Source of the DNA: DASZHJ01 sp035581425
GTDB lineage: Bacteria > Pseudomonadota > Alphaproteobacteria > ATCC43930 > CGMCC-115725
Direction of reading: 5' to 3'
Length of the DNA stretch: 17,325 bases
Assembly: GCA_035581425.1 (NCBI GenBank)
Contig: DATJVP010000166.1
Coordinates: forward strand, 1-17,325
The position numbers and the translations under genes are program-made. This document shows positions 1-6,808 of this stretch, in pieces. The notes under the pieces were generated by a model. The model did not search any database, was not told the origin of the DNA, and was given only the letters and a program-made list of their open reading frames with translations. Each line of letters starts with the position of its first letter. The stretch's first letter is position 1.

Positions 1-871
1 CGGCGGCGAGGTCGGAGATGCTGCGGCCGGCGGCTTCCTCGTCGACACCGTCGATGATCTGCTGTTGCAACGCCGGCGTGAACTCGGGATTGCCGAGCGC
101 GGGCCACCATTCCTTGGACTGGAACACCCCCAAATGCGGCAGAAAATGGCGCATGCCGCCGACGCCGCCCGCGAGGTGGAAAGTCAGATGCGGCCCCATG
201 ATCGCCCAGCGCAGCCCCGGCCCATAGGCGATCCCGGCATCGACATCGGCGACGGTCGCGACACCATCGGCGACGAGCGCCACCGCCTCGCGCCAGAGTG
301 CGGCTTGCAGCCGGTTCACGAGATGACCCGTCACCTCCTTGCGGACGTGGATCGGGTGCTTACCGATCTCGCGGTAGAAGGCGATGGCGCGCTCGACGAC
401 CTCCGGCGAGGTGCGCTTGCCGCCGACGACTTCGACCAGCGGGATCACGTGCGGTGGATTGAAGGGATGCCCGATGACGCAGCGCTCGGGATGCCGGCAG
501 CGCGCGGCGATCTTGCTGATGAGAAACCCTGAGGAGCTCGAGGCGAGGATCACCTCCGGGGGCGCCGCGCGGTCGAGGCGCTCGAAGAGCCCGACCTTGA
601 ACTCCTCGCGCTCGGGCCCGCTCTCCTGAACGAACTCCGCACCCTTCACGGCCGCGATGGGATCGCGCTCGAAGCGCAAGCGGTCCGGCGAAGCGTTCGG
701 TCCGAGACCGAGGCGCGTCAGCGTCGGCCAGGCGGTCGCGACGTAGTCGCGGACGAATTTCTCGGTGTTCTCCGCGGGGTCGCTCGCGACCACCGCAAGA
801 CCGCGCGACAGGAAATAAGCTGCCCAGCTCGCGCCGATGGTGCCGGCGCCGATGACCGCGACTTGCTGCAT
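1..871 (-). CDS. 3-hydroxyacyl-CoA dehydrogenase / L-carnitine dehydrogenase-like protein (C-terminus cut by window edge)
   Basis: NAD-dependent oxidation of a 3-hydroxyacyl compound to the 3-oxo form, in the cytoplasm. From the ATG at 871, 290 codons are open to the left edge; relatives usually have about 310-320 residues, so only a short tail is missing. The start has a Shine-Dalgarno (GGGAGGAA) 6 nt upstream. The N-terminal Rossmann motif GAGTIGASWA is at about residues 8-17, followed by an acidic D31. The dehydrogenase signature GHPFNPPHVIPLVEVV (134-149) supplies catalytic His135 and partner Glu147, with the SSSSG loop at 111-115 and Asn186. The HPFNPP-HVIPLVEVV form is typical of the branch holding L-carnitine dehydrogenase, lambda-crystallin/L-gulonate dehydrogenase and 3-hydroxybutyryl-CoA dehydrogenases. 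The substrate is therefore open. It lies 68 bp downstream of metZ on the same strand, but two hairpins separate them. Confidence 0.88.
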   Translation of the reverse strand, partial: MQQVAVIGAGTIGASWAAYFLSRGLAVVASDPAENTEKFVRDYVATAWPTLTRLGLGPNASPDRLRFERDPIAAVKGAEFVQESGPEREEFKVGLFERLDRAAPPEVILASSSSGFLISKIAARCRHPERCVIGHPFNPPHVIPLVEVVGGKRTSPEVVERAIAFYREIGKHPIHVRKEVTGHLVNRLQAALWREAVALVADGVATVADVDAGIAYGPGLRWAIMGPHLTFHLAGGVGGMRHFLPHLGVFQSKEWWPALGNPEFTPALQQQIIDGVDEEAAGRSISDLAA

Positions 872-939
872 CGTCGTTTCCTCCCTTTCGAGGGAGGCAT
901 TCTTCCCGCTCGCGCGGGCGATGGCAACTCGGGGTCGCG
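872..939 (-). repeat. Two tandem palindromic hairpins between metZ and the dehydrogenase
   Basis: In minus-strand order the 68-bp gap contains CCCGC-GCGA-GCGGG (918 to 905), a 5-bp stem with a GNRA-type loop. It is followed by CCTCCCT-CGAA-AGGGAGG (897 to 880), a perfect 7-bp stem. Neither has a following T-run, so a classical intrinsic terminator is unlikely. The GC-rich twin palindrome resembles intergenic REP-like elements common in alphaproteobacteria. The 3' arm of the second hairpin contains the Shine-Dalgarno of the downstream dehydrogenase. Confidence 0.5.
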
Positions 940-2127
940 TCAGACCGCCGCGAGTGCGCGGTCGAGATCCTCGATCACGTCGGCGGGGTCCTCAAGGCCG
1001 ACCGAGAGACGCACCAGCGCGGGATCGATGCCGAGCGCCTGCTTCTCCTCCGGCGAGAGCCGCTGATGGGTCGTGGTCGCGGGATGGGTGATGAGGCTCT
1101 TGGCGTCGCCGAGGTTGTTGGAGATCTTGACGATGCGCAGCGCGTTCTGGAACCGGAACGCCCCAGACTTGCCGCCCGTCGTAATGAATGCGACGAGATT
1201 GCCCCCCGCCGCCATCTGCCGCTGCGCGAGCGCGTGCTGGGGATGGCTTTCGAGGCCCGGATAGAGCGCGCGCTCGACCTTCGGATGCTTGTCGAGGAAG
1301 GCCGCGACCTCCAAGGCGTTGCGGCAATGCTGCTGCACGCGGAGCGACAGAGTCTCCAGGCCTTTCAGCATCAGCCACGCATTGAAGGGGCTGAGCGCGG
1401 GTCCGGTGTGGCGCAGGAATTGCGCGAGGTGATCGGTCATGAAAGATTTCGAGCAGAGGATCGCGCCGCCGAGGCTCCGGCCCTGTCCGTCGATGTGTTT
1501 GGTCGCAGAGTAGACGACGACATCGGCGCCGAGCGCGAGCGGCTTTTGCAGCAGCGGCGTCGCAAAGACATTGTCGACGACGAGCAGCGCGCCCGCGCCG
1601 TGCGCGAGCTCCGCAACCGCCTTGAGATCGATGAGCTCCAGCGTGGGATTGGACGGCGTTTCCAGAAAAACCGCTTTCGCGGGCTCGGCGAGGCGGCGCT
1701 GCCAAGCCGCGAGATCGCGGCCGTCGACGAGCTCGGTCCTGATGCCGTAGCGCGGGAGGACGGTGTTGACGATGTGAAGACAGGAGCCGAAGAGCGCGCG
1801 CGAGGCAACGAGACGGTCGCCGGCCTTGAGCTGACACGCGAGCGCCGCGAAGACCGCGGCCATGCCGCTCGCGGTGGCGCGGCAGACCTCCGCCCCCTCG
1901 ATGAGCCGCAGCCGCTCCTCGAACATCGCGACGGTGGGATTGGCGTAGCGGGAGTAAACAAAGCGCGAGCCATCGTTGGCGAAGGCCGCCTCTGCCTCCT
2001 CCGCGCTCCCGTAGACGTAGCCCGAGGTCATGTAGATGGCCTCGCTCGTCTCGAGATTCTGGCTTCTGAGGGTCCCGCCATGCACGAGCTGGGTGCTGAG
2101 GCGGGCGTTCTCGGGCAACGCGCTCAT
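940..2127 (-). CDS. metZ: O-succinylhomoserine sulfhydrylase (PLP enzyme of methionine synthesis)
   Basis: Converts O-succinylhomoserine and sulfide to homocysteine, using pyridoxal phosphate, in the direct-sulfhydrylation route to methionine. The 395-aa protein has the usual length of the Cys/Met-metabolism PLP family. Visible landmarks are SRYANPTV at 59-66 (contacts the neighbouring subunit's cofactor), SGMA at 87-90, the LETPSNPT segment at 155-162, VVDNVFATP at 183-191 and SATKHIDGQGR at 207-217 with Schiff-base Lys210. The N-terminus STQLVHGGTLRS and the segment SEAIYMTSGYVYGSAEEAE match MetZ better than MetY or MetB. A longer frame reaches an ATG at 2166, but that start lies upstream of the Shine-Dalgarno. 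The ATG at 2127 has AAGGAG with 9-nt spacing and is chosen. Expression is very likely controlled by the SAM-II leader upstream. Confidence 0.92.
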   Translation of the reverse strand: MSALPENARLSTQLVHGGTLRSQNLETSEAIYMTSGYVYGSAEEAEAAFANDGSRFVYSRYANPTVAMFEERLRLIEGAEVCRATASGMAAVFAALACQLKAGDRLVASRALFGSCLHIVNTVLPRYGIRTELVDGRDLAAWQRRLAEPAKAVFLETPSNPTLELIDLKAVAELAHGAGALLVVDNVFATPLLQKPLALGADVVVYSATKHIDGQGRSLGGAILCSKSFMTDHLAQFLRHTGPALSPFNAWLMLKGLETLSLRVQQHCRNALEVAAFLDKHPKVERALYPGLESHPQHALAQRQMAAGGNLVAFITTGGKSGAFRFQNALRIVKISNNLGDAKSLITHPATTTHQRLSPEEKQALGIDPALVRLSVGLEDPADVIEDLDRALAAV

Positions 2128-2160
2128 CGATCGTCTCTCCTTCGAGAGGCCGACCGGCTC

Positions 2161-2195
2161 AAACAAAAAACCCTGGCCGCATGCGGTCCAGGGTT
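2161..2195 (-). terminator. Intrinsic terminator in the metZ leader
   Basis: Read on the minus strand, AACCCTGG pairs with CCAGGGTT (8 bp). One A is bulged, then CCG pairs with CGG around a CATG loop. The stem runs directly into six T residues (two shared with the stem), then GTTT. It lies 16 nt after the SAM-II aptamer and 33 nt before the metZ start codon, the position expected of a transcription-attenuation platform. I see no strong alternative antiterminator pairing, only short options such as GTTC with GAAC overlapping the 5' arm. Confidence 0.85.
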
Positions 2196-2211
2196 CCCAC
2201 GAGAACTCCGA

Positions 2212-2263
2212 CCTTTTAGCGGTTGGTTTTACGTGGTCGCAAGCCGGCCGGCCAAATCACCAC
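2212..2263 (-). ncRNA. SAM-II riboswitch aptamer (metA motif)
   Basis: The minus strand from 2263 to 2212 is 52 nt, the size of the SAM-II aptamer. It has the conserved start GGTGATTTGG, the loop segment CGGCTTGC, the P1 closing strand CCACG and the conserved 3' tail CGCTAAAAGG. P1 is CGTGG/CCACG, with one pair just outside the stated bounds. The pseudoknot P2 can form between CGGCTTG and CAACCG, with one bulged C by my reading. The family binds S-adenosylmethionine and switches off methionine genes. Its position upstream of metZ fits, as does the intrinsic terminator that follows. Confidence 0.93.
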
Positions 2264-2275
2264 GGATCGAATGCG

Positions 2276-2305
2276 GAAGTAGCGCCTTTCGAAGCGCTCT
2301 GTCAA
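2276..2305 (-). promoter_or_regulatory. Candidate sigma-70 promoter for the metZ leader
   Basis: On the minus strand a consensus -35 box TTGACA (2305 to 2300) is followed after 18 bp by TACTTC (2281 to 2276), a weak -10. Transcription would begin just upstream of the SAM-II aptamer. The spacer contains an inverted repeat, AGCGC-N8-GCGCT. The -35 is convincing and the -10 is not. Confidence 0.5.
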
Positions 2306-2393
2306 GCCGAGCCTTTCCGGCAGAGGTGACGCGCGCAAGGCCGATGCGATAGGCTCTCGCGAAACGACCACAACGCTCGAAATCGGGGAAGCC

Positions 2394-3164
2394 ATGAAGC
2401 TATTCGATCTCACCGGCAAGACCGCGATCGTCACGGGATCCTCTCGCGGGATCGGTCGCGCAATCGCGGAGGAGATGGCGGCGGCCGGCGCCAATGTCGT
2501 GGTCTCCAGCCGCAAGGCTGCGCCCTGCGAGGAGGTCGTAACGGCGATCAAGGCCGCCGGCGGAAATGCCATCAGCATCCCCGCCCATGTCGGCGACGTC
2601 GCGCAGCTCGAGGCTCTGGTGAAGGGTGCGCGCGACGCCTTCGGGCGCGTCGACATCATGGTCTGCAATGCCGCGGTCAATCCCTACTACGGACCGATGA
2701 CGGAGATTCCCGACGAGGCCTATGACCGCACCATGAACTCCAACGTGCGCAGCAACCTCTGGCTCGCGAAGCTGGTGCTGCCGGAGATGGCGGATCGGAA
2801 GGACGGCGTCTTCCTCATGGTCTCCAGCATTGCGGGGCTGCGCGGCAGCCCGATGCTCGGTGCCTATGCGATCTCCAAGGCGGCGGACATGCAGCTTTGC
2901 CGCAACCTCGCGGTCGAATGGAGCAAACACAACATCCGCGTCAACTGCATCGTCCCCGGTCTGGTGAAGACAGATTTCGCGCGCGCTCTTTGGGAGAACA
3001 AGGACGTCCTCGAGCAGACGCTCCGCTCGACCCCGCTCCGCCGCATCGGCGACCCCATCGACATCGCCGGCGCCGCCGTCTTCCTCGCCTCCGCCGCCGG
3101 CAATTTCGTCACGGGCCAAAGCATCGTCGTCGACGGCGGCGTCACGATCGCCGGCCGGGTTTGA
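2394..3164 (+). CDS. SDR-family NAD(P)-dependent oxidoreductase
   Basis: Classical short-chain dehydrogenase of 256 aa, the normal length. The cofactor motif TGSSRGIG is at 14-21, NAAV at 92-95, the catalytic serine in VSSIAG (Ser145), YAISK giving Tyr158 and Lys162, and VDGG at 247-250 near the C-terminus. CNAAVNPYYGP resembles the DHRS4-like branch of carbonyl/3-ketoacyl reductases, so a 3-hydroxyacyl or carbonyl substrate is plausible but unproven. The start has GGGGAAG 3-6 nt upstream. It diverges from metZ and ends 12 bp before the stop of the convergent thiolase. Confidence 0.88.
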   Translation: MKLFDLTGKTAIVTGSSRGIGRAIAEEMAAAGANVVVSSRKAAPCEEVVTAIKAAGGNAISIPAHVGDVAQLEALVKGARDAFGRVDIMVCNAAVNPYYGPMTEIPDEAYDRTMNSNVRSNLWLAKLVLPEMADRKDGVFLMVSSIAGLRGSPMLGAYAISKAADMQLCRNLAVEWSKHNIRVNCIVPGLVKTDFARALWENKDVLEQTLRSTPLRRIGDPIDIAGAAVFLASAAGNFVTGQSIVVDGGVTIAGRV

Positions 3165-3176
3165 CCGCGCCGTCCC

Positions 3177-4355
3177 CTAGGCGATCTCGAAGAGCCCTGC
3201 GGCGCCCATGCCACCGCCAATGCACATTGTGACGACGGCGTAGCGGGCATTGCGGCGCTTGCCCTCGATCAGCGCGTGGCCGACCAGGCGCGCGCCACTC
3301 ATGCCGTAGGGATGACCGATCGAGATGGCGCCGCCGTCGACGTTGTACTTCTCGGGGTCGATGCCGAGGCGATCGCGGCAGTAGAGGCATTGCACTGCGA
3401 AGGCCTCGTTGAGCTCCCAGAGATCGATGTCGTCGATCTTGAGACCGTTGCGCTCCAGGAGCTTCGGGATCGCGAAGACGGGGCCGATCCCCATCTCGTC
3501 GGGCTCGCAGCCCGCGACCACCATGCCGCGGTAGATCCCAAGGGGCTCCAGGCCCTTCTTCTCCGCGAGTTTCGCGTCCATCACGACGCAGGCGGAAGCG
3601 CCGTCGGAAAGCTGGCTCGCATTTCCCGCGGTGATGTGGCCGCCCTCACGCACGGGCTTGAGCGTCGCCAGCCCCGCGAGCGTCGTCTCCGGGCGATTGC
3701 CCTCGTCCTTGGTGAGCGTCACTGGCTCGGTCCAGGTGCGGCCGCTGTCCTTGTCGCTCATCTGCTTCATTGTCGGCAGCGGCACGATCTCCGCATCGAA
3801 GCGGCCGGCCTTCTGCGCGGCGGCCGTGCGCTGCTGGCTCAAGAGCGCGAACTGGTCCTGCTTCTCGCGCGTCACCTGATAGCGTCGCGCCACCACCTCC
3901 GCCGTATCGATCATGGGCATCCAGATGTCGGGCTTGTGTGCGGCGAGCCAGTCGTCGTGGTGGAAGTGCGTGTTGGCGTTGTTCTGGACGAGGCTGATCG
4001 ACTCCACTCCGCCGGCGACGGCGACGGGGACGCGGTCGACCATCACCCGCTGCGCCGCGATGCTCACGGCCATGAGGCCGGAGCTGCAGAAGCGATTGAT
4101 GGTCTCGCCCGAGACAGTCACGGGCATTCCCGCGCGCAACGCCGCCTGGCGCGCGATGTTGTGGCCGGTGGTGCCTTCGGGAAAGCCACAGCCGATGATG
4201 ACGTCCTCGACCTCGCCGGGCTCGATCCTCGCGCGCTCGACCGCATGCTGGATCACGTGGCCCGTGAGCGTCGCGCCGTAGGTCATGTTGAAGGCGCCCC
4301 GAAAGGCCCTACCGATCGGCGTCCGTGCCGTCGAGACGATCACCGCTTCGTTCAT
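3177..4355 (-). CDS. Thiolase family acetyl-CoA acyltransferase
   Basis: Thiolytic cleavage of 3-oxoacyl-CoA, or the reverse condensation. The 392-aa protein has every catalytic element: nucleophile Cys90 in NRFCSSG, NEAFA, His348 in ISIGHPYGMSG, and Cys378 in CIGGGMGAAGLFE. His348 and Cys378 fall at the same numbers as in the well-studied Zoogloea enzyme. The frame extends upstream to 4424, but the N-terminus MNEAVIVSTARTPIG is the family start, and AAGGG lies about 10 nt before the ATG at 4355. Chain-length preference cannot be read. Neighbouring SDR, MaoC-type and 3-hydroxyacyl-CoA dehydrogenase genes suggest a shared acyl-CoA pathway, though each lies in a separate transcription unit. Confidence 0.93.
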   Translation of the reverse strand: MNEAVIVSTARTPIGRAFRGAFNMTYGATLTGHVIQHAVERARIEPGEVEDVIIGCGFPEGTTGHNIARQAALRAGMPVTVSGETINRFCSSGLMAVSIAAQRVMVDRVPVAVAGGVESISLVQNNANTHFHHDDWLAAHKPDIWMPMIDTAEVVARRYQVTREKQDQFALLSQQRTAAAQKAGRFDAEIVPLPTMKQMSDKDSGRTWTEPVTLTKDEGNRPETTLAGLATLKPVREGGHITAGNASQLSDGASACVVMDAKLAEKKGLEPLGIYRGMVVAGCEPDEMGIGPVFAIPKLLERNGLKIDDIDLWELNEAFAVQCLYCRDRLGIDPEKYNVDGGAISIGHPYGMSGARLVGHALIEGKRRNARYAVVTMCIGGGMGAAGLFEIA

Positions 4356-4492
4356 CGTGAGAACCCTTCTCCGCTCCCGCCGGGAATGTGGCAGAGCGCT
4401 AGGAAACGCATTTCCCAGCCGCATGGCAAGAGCATCTGGACGGCCGGAACTGGCGGCGGCACCATGCCCCCCTTCCCCGCAGGAGCACGCTC

Positions 4493-4960
4493 ATGCGTCG
4501 ATTCCAGAGTCTCGCCGAGCTCAAAGCCGCCGTCGGCGAGACCCTCGGTATCAGCGATTGGATCACGGTGACGCAGGAGCGGATCGACCGTTTCGCCGAG
4601 GCGACCGATGACTTCCAATGGATTCACGTGGACCGCGAGCGAGCCGCGAAATCACCCTTCGGCACGACAATCGCGCACGGCTACCTCACGCTCGCGCTCA
4701 TTCCCAGCATGGTCTATCGGATTTTTACCGTCGATGGCGTGGGCGCGCGGCTCAACTACGGCTCGAACCGCATCCGCTTCACGGAGCCCGTCCCTTGCGA
4801 CAGCCGGCTGCGGACACGTCTGAAGCTGCTGTCGGCCGAAGACCTGCCCCGCGGTGGGCTGCGCGCGACCTTCGAGGCCACCGTCGAGCGCGAGGGCGGC
4901 AAGAAGCCCCCCTGTATTGCCGAGATCATCACGGTGATGCTGCCCGCGGAGAGTGGGTGA
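4493..4960 (+). CDS. MaoC-like (R)-specific enoyl-CoA hydratase / dehydratase
   Basis: Hot-dog fold hydratase of 155 aa. The catalytic D-x4-H pair is Asp40 and His45 in FAEATDDFQWIHVD, and SPFGTTIAHGYLTLALIP (54-71) is the following conserved helix and loop of MaoC and NodN-like enzymes. Family members add water to trans-2-enoyl-CoA to give the (R)-3-hydroxy product, or do the reverse. The Shine-Dalgarno is AGGAG 8 nt before the ATG. It diverges from the thiolase across a 137-bp gap. The substrate is unknown. Confidence 0.87.
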   Translation: MRRFQSLAELKAAVGETLGISDWITVTQERIDRFAEATDDFQWIHVDRERAAKSPFGTTIAHGYLTLALIPSMVYRIFTVDGVGARLNYGSNRIRFTEPVPCDSRLRTRLKLLSAEDLPRGGLRATFEATVEREGGKKPPCIAEIITVMLPAESG

Positions 4961-4989
4961 CGGGGCGCGCCGCGGGAACGGCGAAGAGA

Positions 4990-5027
4990 CTCTGCCGTCC
5001 CTACCCTCCCCCCTCAAGGGGGCAGAG
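4990..5027. repeat. Nested inverted repeats in a convergent intergenic gap
   Basis: CTCTGCC (4990-4996) pairs with GGCAGAG (5021-5027), and inside it CCCCC pairs with GGGGG around TCAA. The outer and inner stems share two G residues, so they compete. The element sits between the converging MaoC-like and flavin-reductase genes. It resembles the CCCTCCCCC-TCAA-GGGGG palindromes scattered in rhizobial genomes. There is no T-run, so it may be a repeat rather than a terminator. Confidence 0.5.
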
Positions 5028-5066
5028 GCAAATAAGCTGACCAGCTCAGTCTCGATTGAATTGGCT

Positions 5067-5714
5067 CTACGACGCCGCGTCCTTCTTCGTGTGCGATTGC
5101 CACTCCCCGTAATTCTCGCGCTTCATCTCGAAGCGGTCCGAGAGTCGGACATAGCCGTTGCCGGAGAGGCGGCCCACCGGGCGCATTTCAGGAATGTCGA
5201 CGTAGCCGCGCTCGGTCAGGAACTCGTCCTTGATGTGGAAGCGCACGACCTCGCCGAGGACGATCGAGCGCTTGCCTTCCTCACCAAAGCGCAACTCCTC
5301 CATAAGGCGGCATTCCATGTTGACCGGCGATTCCTTGATCCGCGGCGTCGCGATCGCCGAGGAGGGCGCGGCGGTGAGACCCGCGGCTTCGAGCTCGCTG
5401 ATCCCCTCCGGGAAGTCGACGGCGCAGACGTTCATGGCCTCCGCAATCCGCTCGTTGACAAGATTCACCACGAACTCCCGGCGCAGGCGGATGTTGCGCA
5501 CTGTGTCCTTGAGGTGGCCGCCCTCGCGCCGCTCGATTCCGAGGGCCACGATCACGGGGTCGTGGCTGAAGACATTGAAGAAGCTGAAGGGAGCGGCGTT
5601 GACGGTGCCAGCCGCGGCGACCGTCGTCACCAGCGCGATCGGCCGCGGCACCACCGCTCCGATCAAGAGGCGATACCGGTCCCGCGGGGGCAGTGTGGTG
5701 AAATCGAATTCCAT
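5067..5714 (-). CDS. Flavin reductase-like (FMN-binding split-barrel) protein
   Basis: A 215-aa protein of the flavin reductase-like domain family. The N-terminal segment PRPIALVTT (23-31), followed by NAAPFSFFN (39-47) and VALGI after a proline, is the flavin phosphate-binding pattern of this split-barrel fold. Such proteins reduce FMN for partner monooxygenases or act as stand-alone NAD(P)H:flavin oxidoreductases; no monooxygenase is seen nearby. An upstream in-frame ATG at 5732 lacks a ribosome-binding site. The ATG at 5714 has GGAGAG at a suitable distance and begins with MEFDF, so it is preferred. It diverges from the DapA-like gene across 125 bp. Confidence 0.85.
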   Translation of the reverse strand: MEFDFTTLPPRDRYRLLIGAVVPRPIALVTTVAAAGTVNAAPFSFFNVFSHDPVIVALGIERREGGHLKDTVRNIRLRREFVVNLVNERIAEAMNVCAVDFPEGISELEAAGLTAAPSSAIATPRIKESPVNMECRLMEELRFGEEGKRSIVLGEVVRFHIKDEFLTERGYVDIPEMRPVGRLSGNGYVRLSDRFEMKRENYGEWQSHTKKDAAS

Positions 5715-5771
5715 GTCCTGCACTCTCTCCATTGCGGCGCCAGGAGGACCCTGGCCAGACCACGCGTTTCT

Positions 5772-5786
5772 GGCTAAGGATTAGCC
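5772..5786. promoter_or_regulatory. 15-bp palindrome, candidate operator
   Basis: GGCTAA-GGA-TTAGCC is a perfect 6-bp dyad with a 3-bp centre. It lies in the 125-bp gap between the divergent flavin-reductase-like and DapA-like genes. A second dyad, GCCAGG-N5-CCTGGC, sits at 5739-5755. The short centre favours a protein-binding site over an RNA hairpin. No regulator gene is adjacent. Confidence 0.4.
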
Positions 5787-5839
5787 GATCGACCCGCGGC
5801 CGAAAAGCCGTCCCTTTGCACAGGATTTCGGAGCGCAGC

Positions 5840-6808
5840 ATGCCCCTCATCGACGAGTCCGCGCGCGGCTTCTACGTGATCTCCGCGACGCCCTTCGCCG
5901 AGGATGGGGCGATGGATTGGGCCTCGACTGACCGCCTGATGGACTTCTATCTCGATTGCGGCGTCGACGGCGTCACGATCCTCGGCATCATGGGTGAGGC
6001 GCAGAAGCTCTCGCAGGAGGAGTCCGCGGCCTTCGTCACCCGCGTCATGCGGCGGATTGGCGCGCGCATGCCGGTTGTGGTGGGCGTCACCAGCGCCGGG
6101 ACCAAGCTCGCGGGCGATCTCGCGCGCCACTCCATGGACCTCGGCGCCGCCGGCGTCATGGTCGCGGGGAACGGCCCGCTCAGGACCGACGATCAGATCT
6201 ACGCCTATTTCGAGGGCGTCATCGCCGAGCTCGGAACAGAGATCCCGATGGTGCTGCAGGATTATCCGCAGACCACGAACGTCCATTTCTCGCCCAGCCT
6301 GCTCAATCGCATCTTCAGCGATTTTTCGACGGTGAAGATGCTGAAACACGAGGAGGCGCCGGGCCTGCGCAAGATATCGCGGCTCCGCGCGGCGGAAGCC
6401 TCGGGTGCGCGCAAGCGGCGGATCAGTATCCTCTCCGGGAACGGCGCGCTCCATCTTATGCAGGAGCTCGCGCGCGGCGTCGATGGCGCCATGACCGGCT
6501 TTGCCTATCCGGAAGCGCTCGTCGAGGTGCTCCGTCGTTGGTTCGCAGGCGACCGCGAGGCGGCGGAGGACCTCTACGACGCCTATCTCCCGGCGATCCG
6601 GCACGAGAACCAGCTCGGCCTCGGTCTCGCGCTGCGCAAGGAGACGCTCCGGCGGCGCGGCGTCATCGCGAGCGCACGCACTCGCTCCCCCGGCCCCGTG
6701 CTCGACGCCGACGATCAGGCCGACCTCACACACCTGCTGCGGCGGCTCGAGCGCGCGAAGGCGAAGCTCGGGATCGCGCTGCCGCCGCTTCAGCTGGCCG
6801 GGCAGTGA
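5840..6808 (+). CDS. Dihydrodipicolinate synthase/N-acetylneuraminate lyase superfamily protein
   Basis: Class I aldolase-type TIM barrel of 322 aa. The Schiff-base lysine is Lys169 (MLKHEE) and the active-site tyrosine is Tyr142 (QDYPQT). The GxxGE loop is GIMGEAQKLS at 49-58. True DapA has two threonines in this loop (GTTGES); here they are Ile and Met, so lysine biosynthesis is unlikely and another pyruvate- or 2-oxoacid-type substrate is expected. The C-terminus is longer than in DapA and rich in basic residues. The frame runs up to 5732, but the ATG at 5840 has GGAG about 6 nt upstream and starts at the usual family N-terminus. Its stop TGA abuts the stop of the convergent ABC permease with no gap. 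Confidence 0.85.
   Translation: MPLIDESARGFYVISATPFAEDGAMDWASTDRLMDFYLDCGVDGVTILGIMGEAQKLSQEESAAFVTRVMRRIGARMPVVVGVTSAGTKLAGDLARHSMDLGAAGVMVAGNGPLRTDDQIYAYFEGVIAELGTEIPMVLQDYPQTTNVHFSPSLLNRIFSDFSTVKMLKHEEAPGLRKISRLRAAEASGARKRRISILSGNGALHLMQELARGVDGAMTGFAYPEALVEVLRRWFAGDREAAEDLYDAYLPAIRHENQLGLGLALRKETLRRRGVIASARTRSPGPVLDADDQADLTHLLRRLERAKAKLGIALPPLQLAGQ

Noticed and set aside
1066..2352. Long plus-strand open frame (428 codons) opposite metZ
   Set aside because: It is the antisense of metZ; the protein is Arg/Glu/Asp-rich and low in family signals, as expected of shadow frames in high-GC DNA.
4402..4415. GGAAA-CGCA-TTTCC dyad between the thiolase and MaoC-like genes
   Set aside because: Only a 5-bp stem with no other support; not distinguishable from chance.
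3276..4571. Long plus-strand open frame (431 codons) opposite the thiolase
   Set aside because: Antisense of a thiolase with all catalytic residues intact; its composition is typical of a shadow frame.
4972..4996. GGAAC-N16-CGTC, resembling an EcfG general-stress promoter
   Set aside because: Only three of four -10 bases match, and it points to no plus-strand gene start; it lies in a convergent gap.
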